From positions 1 through 64,000 of the forward strand of contig JAQYET010000034.1 in assembly GCA_028723525.1 (NCBI GenBank): a DNA stretch of 64,000 nt. Direction: 5' to 3'. The DNA comes from Prevotellaceae bacterium (GTDB lineage: Bacteria > Bacteroidota > Bacteroidia > Bacteroidales > Bacteroidaceae). The notes beneath the pieces are model-generated. The model was not told where the DNA came from, made no database searches, and was given only the letters and a program-made list of their open reading frames with translations. This document shows, piece after piece, positions 8,847 to 16,374 of this stretch. How positions within the stretch are numbered: position 1 is the first letter of the stretch; each line of letters starts with the position of its first letter. A program made the position numbers and the translations under genes.

Positions 8847-10145
8847 ATGGAAAAACCTAACTTGAAATTCTCGCAGTTATGGAACCTCAGCTTCGGGTTC
8901 TTCGGCGTACAGATAGCCTACGCACTGCAAAGCGGCAACATATCACGAATATTCCGCACCCTCGGAGCCGACCCTCACTCGCTCAGTTTCTTCTGGATTT
9001 TACCCCCGCTCATGGGCATTCTCGTGCAACCTGTCGTGGGAACACTATCCGACAAGACATGGACCCGGCTCGGGCGGCGCATACCTTACCTCTTTATCGG
9101 TGCTGCGTTGGCAGTGGCAGTGATGTGTCTGCTGCCCAATTCCGGCTCGTTCGGCATGACCGTCGGCACGGCTCTCATCTTCGGATTGATAGCACTGATG
9201 CTTCTCGACACCAGCATCAACATGGCAATGCAACCGTTCAAGATGCTCGTGGGCGACATGGTGAACGAGAAACAGAAGGCTAAAGCCTACTCCATACAGT
9301 CGTTCCTGTGCAACGCCGGGTCGGTGGTGGGCTTCGTGTTCCCGTTCTTCTTCACATGGATCGGACTGAAGACCGTTGCGCCAAAGGGCGTAGTGCCAGA
9401 CTCGGTGATATGGTCGTTCTACGCAGGAGCGGCAATACTCATCGTCTGCGTAATCTATACGGTGCTGAAAGTGCGCGAATGGAACCCGCAGGACTATGCC
9501 AAATATAACCCCACCGAGGGCGAAAAGGAGAAGAGTGCCAACTGGATAACGCTGCTGAAGAACGCCCCTGCCACCTTCTGGCGCGTGGGACTGGTGCAGT
9601 TTTTCTGCTGGGCGGCGTTCCTTTACATGTGGACATACGTGGTCGATGCAGTGTCTGAAACGGTGTGGAACACCACCGAGTCGGCATCGGAGGCTTATCA
9701 GATAGCCGGCAACTGGACCGGCATTCTCTACGCCATACAGGCAATGGGCTCGGTGGTTTGGGCTATGGTGCTGCCGCGTTTCAGCAACACCAAGGCGGCA
9801 TACGCCGTGAGTCTGCTGCTGGGTGGCATAGGCTTCGCACTCATTCCTTTCGTGCACGACCAATACCTGCAAATCATCCCCTTCCTGCTCATAGGCTGTG
9901 CGTGGGCAGCGATGCTTGCCATGCCGTTCACCTTCGTCACCAACGCCCTGCAGGGTTACGGTCACATGGGGGCATATCTCGGCTTGTTCAACGGCACGAT
10001 ATGCGTTCCGCAGATAGCGGCAGCACTCGTTGGAGGACAGATATTACACCTCGTGGACTCTCACCAGAGCAACATGATGATTGTCGCGGGAGTGCTTTTG
10101 GCAATCGGTTCGCTATGTGTCGGCATGATAAAGGATAGGAAGTGA
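8847..10145 (+). CDS. SLC45/MFS-type sugar (maltose-like) permease of the inner membrane
   Basis: A 432-residue major-facilitator protein with about 12 hydrophobic segments. It has the loop 2-3 signature as LSDKTWTRLGRRIPYLF (about 70-86), matching the D-x-x-T-x-R-x-GRR form of the SLC45/sucrose transporter group, and a long central loop near 215-235. It would carry a disaccharide such as maltose into the cytoplasm after the SusCDEF-type system and periplasmic hydrolysis. It is 31 bp downstream of the lacI-type gene and probably cotranscribed. Its stop is directly followed by repeat array 2. No glycoside hydrolase is present in the window. The substrate is inference. Confidence 0.88.
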   Translation: MEKPNLKFSQLWNLSFGFFGVQIAYALQSGNISRIFRTLGADPHSLSFFWILPPLMGILVQPVVGTLSDKTWTRLGRRIPYLFIGAALAVAVMCLLPNSGSFGMTVGTALIFGLIALMLLDTSINMAMQPFKMLVGDMVNEKQKAKAYSIQSFLCNAGSVVGFVFPFFFTWIGLKTVAPKGVVPDSVIWSFYAGAAILIVCVIYTVLKVREWNPQDYAKYNPTEGEKEKSANWITLLKNAPATFWRVGLVQFFCWAAFLYMWTYVVDAVSETVWNTTESASEAYQIAGNWTGILYAIQAMGSVVWAMVLPRFSNTKAAYAVSLLLGGIGFALIPFVHDQYLQIIPFLLIGCAWAAMLAMPFTFVTNALQGYGHMGAYLGLFNGTICVPQIAAALVGGQILHLVDSHQSNMMIVAGVLLAIGSLCVGMIKDRK

Positions 10146-10148
10146 AAA

Positions 10149-10232
10149 GCAAAATCGCCGAAATTGCTCACCAAAATCGGCGAAATTGAAAAGTAAAATC
10201 GGCGAAATTGGTCTGCAAAATCGGCGAAATTG
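10149..10232. repeat. Four-unit 22-bp-period dyad array, copy 2
   Basis: Units at 10149-10166, 10171-10188, 10193-10210 and 10215-10232, all in the same orientation, 18 bp each with 4-bp spacers. Three units carry the GGCG centre and the first has GCCG. This is the most regular copy. It sits between the codirectional permease and ispD genes. Flanking positions one period away on either side do not match the unit, so the count is exactly four. Confidence 0.95.
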
Positions 10233-10289
10233 CTCCACAAGAGCATAACTTCTGCACAGCCGCAGCACACCTGACGCCAACCGAAAGAT

Positions 10290-11024
10290 ATGGAAACAAA
10301 CAACTTTGACAACCGACCGACCGACTATGCCATAATCCTCGGAGGCGGAAAGGGGCTGCGAATGGGCTACGATGTGCCGAAACAGTTCCTGCCGGTGGGC
10401 GGCATACCGATACTGATGCGCACCATACGCAGGTTCAGGGAATACAGCGACAGCCTGAAGATTATACTCGTGCTGCCTGCAAGTTGGCACGGGCATTGGC
10501 AGCGACTGTGCGAGGAGTATGGCTTCTGCGAGGACTACGAGATTGCCGACGGGGGCGAGACGCGGTTTCATTCGATAAGGAACGGACTGTCGCTCGTGCC
10601 CGACGATGCCGTCGGAGTGGTGGCAGTGCACGACGGTGTGCGCCCCTTCCCGAGCGTGGAGGTGATTGCGCGCTGCTTCGAAACGGCACGGAACGAGGGC
10701 ACGGCAGTGCCGGTGACAGAGGTGATAGAAACGTTGCGGCACGTGGATGAGAACGGAGCATCGGTAACAGTACCGCGAGGCGAATACCGCTCGGTGCAGA
10801 CACCGCAGGCTTTCGACATCCAGCTCCATAAACGTGCCTACCGACAGGATTACAGCGAGGGCTTCACAGACGATGCTTCGGTGGTGGAGTCGCTCGGTCG
10901 CAGCATAACACTCGTGGCAGGCAACCGCGAGAACATCAAGATCACAACGCCCTTCGACATGTGCGTGGCAGAGGCTCTCGCCGCAGAGCGGAAGCCGCAA
11001 CGAACGCCGCATGGCGACAGATGA
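10290..11024 (+). CDS. ispD: 2-C-methyl-D-erythritol 4-phosphate cytidylyltransferase
   Basis: A 244-residue nucleotidyltransferase that joins CTP and MEP to give CDP-ME, the third step of the MEP isoprenoid pathway, in the cytoplasm. It has the N-terminal nucleotide-binding loop LGGGKGLRMGYDVPKQFL (residues about 17-34), the VHDGVRPF motif (about 115) and the C-terminal ENIKITTPFD motif. It starts about 58 bp after repeat array 2 and lies 40 bp before recG. ispF and dxr are also in this window but far away. A second, TarI-type member of the same superfamily is at 21049; this copy has the RMG-PKQ spacing of true IspD. Confidence 0.9.
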   Translation: METNNFDNRPTDYAIILGGGKGLRMGYDVPKQFLPVGGIPILMRTIRRFREYSDSLKIILVLPASWHGHWQRLCEEYGFCEDYEIADGGETRFHSIRNGLSLVPDDAVGVVAVHDGVRPFPSVEVIARCFETARNEGTAVPVTEVIETLRHVDENGASVTVPRGEYRSVQTPQAFDIQLHKRAYRQDYSEGFTDDASVVESLGRSITLVAGNRENIKITTPFDMCVAEALAAERKPQRTPHGDR

Positions 11025-11064
11025 CGCAGAGCATAACCATTTAACAAGAAACAGGAAGAACCGC

Positions 11065-13164
11065 ATGACCGACTTATTCCGGCAAGACATAATGTATGTT
11101 CCGGGCGTGGGACCGCATCGCAAGGAACTGCTGAAAAAGGAACTGGGCATCGAGACCTTCGGCGACCTGCTGGAGTATTATCCTTATAAGTATGTGGATA
11201 GGTCGAAAATCTATCGCATCAGCGAGCTCAACGGCGACATGCCATTCGTTCAGATAATGGGTGAGTTTGTCGATTTCGAGGAGTTCAGCATGGGAGCACG
11301 CAAGAAACGCATAGTAGCTCGGTTCACAGACGGCACGGGATTTGTGGATTTGGTGTGGTTCGCAAGGGCGCAGCAGATTACGAAAGGGTTGAAAGTGAAC
11401 TGCAGATACATCGTCTTCGGCAAGCCCACGGTGTATGGCGGGCGGTATCGTTTTGTTCATCCGGAGGTGGATTTGGCAAGTGAGGTGGAGCTTTCGGCAA
11501 TGGGGATGCAACCCTACTACGGCACTACAGAGAAGATGAAGAAGGCGGGCATGACCTCGCATGCGGTGGAGAAAATCACGAAGAGCATGCTCGGGCGCAT
11601 CACACAGGAAATCCCCGAGACGCTGCCGCCGTTCATCGTCAACAGACTCCGGCTCGTTTCGCGAGACAGCGCACTGCGACACATACACTATCCAAAGAGC
11701 GCGGAGGAGATGAGTCATGCCCGGCAGAGACTCAAGTTCGAGGAATTGTTCTACGTACAGTTAAACATTCTCCGCTATGCTTCCGACCAACGGCGTAAGT
11801 TTCGCGGATATGTGTTCAGACAGGTGGGCTACTTCTTCAACACCTTCTATCACACCCGACTGCCTTTCCCGCTCACCGGGGCACAGAAAAGGGTAATCAG
11901 GGAGATACGCCGAGACACGCTTTCAGGACGACAGATGAACCGACTGCTGCAGGGCGACGTAGGCTCCGGAAAGACGCTCGTGGCACTGATGTCAATGCTC
12001 ATCGCCCTTGACAACAATTATCAGGCGTGCATCATGGCACCCACTGAGATACTTGCCGAGCAGCATCTTGCCACGATAAGGGAGTTTCTCGGCGACATGC
12101 CGGTACGCGTGGAACTGCTGACGGGGATTGTGAAGGGCAGTAAACGCAGGGAGGTTCTCGACGGTCTTGCCACCGGCGAGGTGCAAATTCTCGTGGGAAC
12201 GCATGCCGTTATAGAAGACACGGTGCAGTTTTCGCGGCTCGGTTTCGTGGTGGTTGACGAGCAACATCGTTTCGGCGTGGCGCAGAGAGCGAAACTGTGG
12301 GGCAAGAGCAAGAACCCTCCTCACGTGCTGGTGATGACCGCAACGCCGATACCTCGCACCCTCGCGATGACTCTTTACGGCGATCTCGACGTGAGCGTGA
12401 TTGACGAACTGCCGCCGGGACGCAAACCGATACAGACCGTTCACAGGTTTGAGAACAACACGGCGAGCCTGTATCATGGAATACGGCAGCAGATAGCACA
12501 GGGCAGACAGGTTTACATCGTGTTCCCGCTGATAAAGGAGAGCGAGAAAATGGACCTGCAAAACCTTGAGCAGGGATATGAAAGGCTGCGCGAGGAGTTT
12601 GCCGACATGAGGCTGAGCAAGGTTCACGGGCGCATGAAACCGGCAGAGAAAGAGGAGGAGATGCAGCGTTTCGTGAGTGGCGAGACGCAGATTTTGGTTG
12701 CCACGACGGTGATTGAGGTGGGCGTGAACGTGCCCAACGCCTCGGTGATGGTTATTCTCAACGCCGAGCGTTTCGGACTCTCGCAGCTCCATCAGTTGCG
12801 CGGTCGTGTGGGCAGAGGTGCCGAGCAGTCGTTCTGTATTCTCGTAACGAAACGAAAACTGAGTGCCGACACTAAACGGCGCATTGACATAATGTGCGAC
12901 ACTAACGACGGTTTCCGCATCGCAGAGGCTGACCTCAAACTGCGCGGACCGGGCGATTTGGAGGGCACGCAGCAAAGTGGCATGGCGTTCGACCTGAAGA
13001 TTGCCGACATAGCACGCGACGGGCTACTCGTGCAGCTCGCACGCGACGAGGCGCAGAGCATCATCGACAACGACCCGGAGTGTAACAAACCCGAAAACCA
13101 AATGCTCTGGACAAGGCTCGACGCACTAAGAAAAAGCAATGTGAATTGGGGCGTCATCAGTTGA
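11065..13164 (+). CDS. recG: ATP-dependent DNA helicase RecG
   Basis: A branch-migrating helicase that processes Holliday junctions and stalled forks. The chosen start is MTDLFRQDI (699 residues), because the upstream frame to 11011 overlaps the end of ispD and lacks similarity. Features in order: an N-terminal wedge OB-fold domain (about 20-180); Walker A GDVGSGKT (about 297); DEQH Walker B in VVVDEQHRFG (about 400); motif III MTATPIPRTLA; and the C-terminal helicase motifs HQLRGRVGRG and LRGPGDLEGTQQSG, which are RecG hallmarks. The length is typical. Confidence 0.97.
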   Translation: MTDLFRQDIMYVPGVGPHRKELLKKELGIETFGDLLEYYPYKYVDRSKIYRISELNGDMPFVQIMGEFVDFEEFSMGARKKRIVARFTDGTGFVDLVWFARAQQITKGLKVNCRYIVFGKPTVYGGRYRFVHPEVDLASEVELSAMGMQPYYGTTEKMKKAGMTSHAVEKITKSMLGRITQEIPETLPPFIVNRLRLVSRDSALRHIHYPKSAEEMSHARQRLKFEELFYVQLNILRYASDQRRKFRGYVFRQVGYFFNTFYHTRLPFPLTGAQKRVIREIRRDTLSGRQMNRLLQGDVGSGKTLVALMSMLIALDNNYQACIMAPTEILAEQHLATIREFLGDMPVRVELLTGIVKGSKRREVLDGLATGEVQILVGTHAVIEDTVQFSRLGFVVVDEQHRFGVAQRAKLWGKSKNPPHVLVMTATPIPRTLAMTLYGDLDVSVIDELPPGRKPIQTVHRFENNTASLYHGIRQQIAQGRQVYIVFPLIKESEKMDLQNLEQGYERLREEFADMRLSKVHGRMKPAEKEEEMQRFVSGETQILVATTVIEVGVNVPNASVMVILNAERFGLSQLHQLRGRVGRGAEQSFCILVTKRKLSADTKRRIDIMCDTNDGFRIAEADLKLRGPGDLEGTQQSGMAFDLKIADIARDGLLVQLARDEAQSIIDNDPECNKPENQMLWTRLDALRKSNVNWGVIS

Positions 13165-13238
13165 GAGAGGCATGTTGAAGAGAGAGCGAGGAGTGATTAT
13201 GATTTGTTAAATTATCAATAAAAGTGTTAGTACACATA

Positions 13239-13267
13239 TTGTTATAAAAATATTTTTCATATCTTTG
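13239..13267 (+). promoter_or_regulatory. Promoter of the M23/LysM peptidase gene
   Basis: TATCTTTG at 13260-13267 fits the Bacteroidetes -7 box, with TTG at about 13239-13241 as a weak -33 element. Transcription would begin near 13274, giving a leader of about 94 nt before the ATG at 13368. Confidence 0.7.
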
Positions 13268-13367
13268 CATCGATTTTTTGGAAAAAAGTTGGCATTATTG
13301 TCTGCCAAACGCTTCTACGGGTAGGAGTATTTTTCTCATTATTCAGTCTAAAACTCTAACTTCGACT

Positions 13368-14336
13368 ATGCGATTTAAAAGAACAATAAAGACCTTAACA
13401 CTGGCGACCGTGCTCGCTCTTTCAGCCCTTCCGACGGTGGCACAAGACATCATAGCATTCCAAGCACCGGTTGACCGTAAAATGAAAGCAGTGGATACGG
13501 TGGCATTGCGCGGCATCATGGAGCGCGAAATGAACTCCAATCCTTCCGGAAAACTATACAGCGAGTGGAGCAACAAGTATGCACATCGCGCCACAGAACT
13601 GCCCGACTCTTTCCGTATCGACCTGAGAAACTTCTGCATGCCCACGACAAGCAGGGTGATTACGAGCAACTTCGGACGCCGCTGGGGGCGCATGCACAAG
13701 GGCATCGACGTGAAGGTTTATATCGGAGACACCATCCGCGCGGCATTCAGCGGAAAGGTGAGGGTGGTGAGATATGAGGCAAACGGATACGGAAACTATG
13801 TAGTGATACGCCATAACAACGGTCTTGAAACAATCTATGGGCACATGTCAAAGCAGCTCGTGCAGGAAAATCAGAGCGTTCGCGCCGGCGACCCGATAGG
13901 TCTCGGAGGCAATACAGGGCGCAGCACCGGCTCACATCTGCATTTCGAGACAAGGCTTTGCGGCGTTGCGCTGAACCCGGCGTTGATGTTCGACTTCCTC
14001 AATCAGGATGTTACAGACGACTACTACGTGTATCGCAAGAGTTCATACGACCGCGAGAGCGATGTTGCAAGCCGTGTTCGGGGCAATCGTTCCGCTCAGA
14101 GCGAGTCGGCATACGAAGGCAATTCTTACACCGCAGCACAGCAAGAGCCATACGAACAGCAGTCACAACGACAGCCTTCGATGAGTGGCGATGTGCGCTA
14201 TCATAAGGTTGCAACAGGCGAAACACTCTACTCCATAGCCCGAAAGCGCGGAGTGAGCATCGAACGTCTGTGCCGTCTCAACCACATTGGCAAGAATATG
14301 AGAGTGAAGGTGGGACAGATTTTGAGATATTCTTAA
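13368..14336 (+). CDS. Secreted M23 metallopeptidase with C-terminal LysM
   Basis: A 322-residue exported peptidoglycan endopeptidase. I chose MRFKRTIKTL as the start because it begins a good signal peptide (cleavage after TVAQ); the longer frame back to 13278 begins at the predicted transcription start. The LytM/M23 domain (about 110-210) has the zinc ligands in HKGIDVKV and HLHFE, with the intervening HMS motif. A Gln/Ser-rich linker (about 235-275) leads to a LysM repeat (YHKVATGETLYSIARKRG to the end). It would trim or remodel the cell wall, or activate amidases. It stands alone between recG and a bidirectional terminator. Confidence 0.93.
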   Translation: MRFKRTIKTLTLATVLALSALPTVAQDIIAFQAPVDRKMKAVDTVALRGIMEREMNSNPSGKLYSEWSNKYAHRATELPDSFRIDLRNFCMPTTSRVITSNFGRRWGRMHKGIDVKVYIGDTIRAAFSGKVRVVRYEANGYGNYVVIRHNNGLETIYGHMSKQLVQENQSVRAGDPIGLGGNTGRSTGSHLHFETRLCGVALNPALMFDFLNQDVTDDYYVYRKSSYDRESDVASRVRGNRSAQSESAYEGNSYTAAQQEPYEQQSQRQPSMSGDVRYHKVATGETLYSIARKRGVSIERLCRLNHIGKNMRVKVGQILRYS

Positions 14337-14346
14337 TCGCAAAATA

Positions 14347-14381
14347 AAACCCCAAAAGTCAGACACAGACTTTTGGGGTTT
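14347..14381. terminator. Bidirectional terminator between M23 and tetR genes
   Basis: Bases 14347-14360 and 14368-14381 are a perfect 14-bp inverted repeat with a 7-nt loop. A and T runs flank both sides, so it can end transcription of the plus-strand peptidase gene and of the minus-strand TonB-receptor operon. Confidence 0.9.
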
Positions 14382-14449
14382 ACTTTTTATAAAACTACAA
14401 AGTTTTTTTATGCCTGCAACGTAACATCCCGACAGCAGGTCATAGGCGG

Positions 14450-15064
14450 CTAAACTCCAAGCAACTTCTTCCAACCGGCAGTGCCATACAGGATATAATC
14501 GGTCACGAACTTCTGCATATCTTCACGGCTCATGTCTTCGTTCTGTACCAATATGCGCATCGCAGCAAACCACGTAAAGCAGCTAAGTTCTATGAAATAG
14601 GGAGAAATATCACTGTTTATGTATGGGTATTTCTCTTTCATCGATGCTACATACCGGTCTCCTATAAGTGCTTGTTTCTTTGCATATTGTTGGAAGTAGT
14701 CCTCCAAAGTTGTTCCGGAAGACTCGAAAAGGAGCAGCCGGAACTCCGGCCTGTACTCCTTGACGATTTGCATGAAATGATTTATCATCGAATGTTGATA
14801 ACTATCAACAGAAAACAGTTCGATAGTCTGGTTCTCTTCTCCGTTCTCCAGAATAAGGAAATCGTCCAATGCTTTCAGCAAAGGAGAACATATAGCAACG
14901 AATATGTCGTTCTTACTACTGAAATAATTGTATATATTGCCCACTGCAACACCGGCAACAGAGGCGATGTCCTTTATCGAAGTGCGTTTCATTCCTTTCC
15001 TACAGAACTCCCCGCGTGCAGCGACAAGGATACGTTTCCTTATATCGTCTTTCCTGATTTGCAT
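14450..15064 (-). CDS. TetR-family transcriptional regulator
   Basis: A 204-residue regulator. The start MQIRKDDIRK is chosen; the frame extends 53 residues further upstream but overlaps the previous gene. Residues about 5-50 form a TetR helix-turn-helix (RTSIKDIASVAGVAVGNIYNYF); the rest is a helical ligand and dimerisation domain. It lies 31 bp after the beta-propeller lipoprotein and ends near a terminator, so it is the third gene of the TonB-receptor operon and likely controls it. The ligand is unknown. Confidence 0.9.
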   Translation of the reverse strand: MQIRKDDIRKRILVAARGEFCRKGMKRTSIKDIASVAGVAVGNIYNYFSSKNDIFVAICSPLLKALDDFLILENGEENQTIELFSVDSYQHSMINHFMQIVKEYRPEFRLLLFESSGTTLEDYFQQYAKKQALIGDRYVASMKEKYPYINSDISPYFIELSCFTWFAAMRILVQNEDMSREDMQKFVTDYILYGTAGWKKLLGV

Positions 15065-15095
15065 ATCAACATTGAATGAATAGGTTAATGTCTGT

Positions 15096-16328
15096 CTATT
15101 TGGCGTAACTATGGAAGAAGCAAGGGAAGCCCTGCACCTTAACGATTGCATCCGAAGACTTTTTCGTTTCAGGGTCGTAGGTGTAGAAACCGTTGCACTT
15201 GCGGTTTGCACTACCGAAGACAATCAGGTTCTTATACTTGCCTATCGCTATGCCGTGAGGGTTTGATATCGGCATGTCTTCTATTCTTTCAATGGTCTTA
15301 TTGTAGATGTCGATTACCACCGGACATTGACAAATGACAGTGTAAGGATTGCTTGCACCTTCCGGATCGAGTTTGTATGAATTGGCATACGCATACAACT
15401 TTCCGCCTTTATCATAGCACAGCGTTCCAAGATATTCGGCATATTTGGTCGAAAGACCCTTTATTTCCGTTTTGTCAAGACGAATACAATAGTCAGGATC
15501 TATCTCCGTCTCACCTTTCTTGATACGTATGATGCCTGCATTAAATCCCGGCATCAAACCGAATGAAGCCATACAACTGATATAAATATCGCCCTTTTCG
15601 TCCATGAAAATTGACTTGGAATCAACCGGGCGGGTAGGTACGCTAACACCAAGCGATTCGTTTCTTATGGTCTTCTCATATTGGTCGTTGTTTGTATTGA
15701 TGAGTGCCAATTCCACAGAGTTCTCTGTAGGCATGTATTGGCTGTTGAATTGCGACAAACCTACATACAGATAATTGTCGCGTATAATCATGGCAGCGGG
15801 CGAAACGGTTGTTCCTTCATGCGCCAACTTAGACAAGTCGATTTTCTTTATCTCTTTCATTGTAGAGGGGTTGAAAACGATTACCATACCGATACCCTGA
15901 CAACTGAGATATGCTTTCTCGCTGTTCAGTTCCACGACATTACATGCTGCGGCTCCTCCGGGTATGCCCATTGTTCCCTGTAGCACCAACTTATTGTTCG
16001 GTCCCATCTTGTATAACTTCAATTCGGCCTTAGAACTTCCCATATAGTCGGGAAAAGAATAGATGTGTCCGTTGTCCAAAGCAATCGGTAATGCACCGAA
16101 ACCGGTCGGCACACTGTTCTTATTGTCATACGTTGCAGGGTCAAGGTTGGATATGGCCTGCAAATATACGCTGCCGGAATTTCCCTCGGCGTTGGTCACA
16201 GAAACTGCAAACAGGACTGAACCCTGTTCCGTAGAGGGAGGAACTATCGGTTTCGGCTCATCATTATCGTTACACGAGATTACTGACACAGCCAGCAACA
16301 TGGCCGGCAAAAGATTCTTGATTTTCAT
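15096..16328 (-). CDS. Beta-propeller lipoprotein, DUF4374-like, partner of TonB receptor
   Basis: A 410-residue lipoprotein with lipobox VISC (Cys19) followed by NDNDEP. The body has repeated beta-strand patterns of a YncE-like propeller (for example LYVGLSQFNS, IYISCMAS, LYAYANS, NLIVFGSANRK). It resembles the DUF4374 family, which often sits beside TonB receptors in Bacteroidetes. It may bind the receptor's ligand at the cell surface or in the periplasm. It is 46 bp after the receptor gene and 31 bp before the TetR gene. The DUF assignment is from memory of the family and is not certain; the lipoprotein and operon calls are firm. Confidence 0.75.
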   Translation of the reverse strand: MKIKNLLPAMLLAVSVISCNDNDEPKPIVPPSTEQGSVLFAVSVTNAEGNSGSVYLQAISNLDPATYDNKNSVPTGFGALPIALDNGHIYSFPDYMGSSKAELKLYKMGPNNKLVLQGTMGIPGGAAACNVVELNSEKAYLSCQGIGMVIVFNPSTMKEIKKIDLSKLAHEGTTVSPAAMIIRDNYLYVGLSQFNSQYMPTENSVELALINTNNDQYEKTIRNESLGVSVPTRPVDSKSIFMDEKGDIYISCMASFGLMPGFNAGIIRIKKGETEIDPDYCIRLDKTEIKGLSTKYAEYLGTLCYDKGGKLYAYANSYKLDPEGASNPYTVICQCPVVIDIYNKTIERIEDMPISNPHGIAIGKYKNLIVFGSANRKCNGFYTYDPETKKSSDAIVKVQGFPCFFHSYAK

Positions 16329-16374
16329 AATAATTTATTTTTTATGGTTATACATTTATGTTTATGGCAATTCA

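Noticed and set aside
9045..9965. 306-residue frame antisense to the permease
   Set aside because: A shadow of a hydrophobic gene, His- and Glu-rich, with no recognised family.
10149..10232. CRISPR array
   Set aside because: Spacers are 4 bp, units are dyads, only four units exist, and no cas gene is nearby.
10113..11150. 345-residue minus-strand frame across ispD
   Set aside because: It crosses repeat array 2 and both gene boundaries; no motif; the plus-strand gene is a well-defined IspD.
11992..12975. 327-residue frame antisense to recG
   Set aside because: Mirrors the recG codons; no start signal or domain.
15065..15223. 53-residue N-terminal extension of the TetR protein
   Set aside because: It overlaps the end of the lipoprotein gene and lacks similarity; Met at 15064 begins the helix-turn-helix domain directly.
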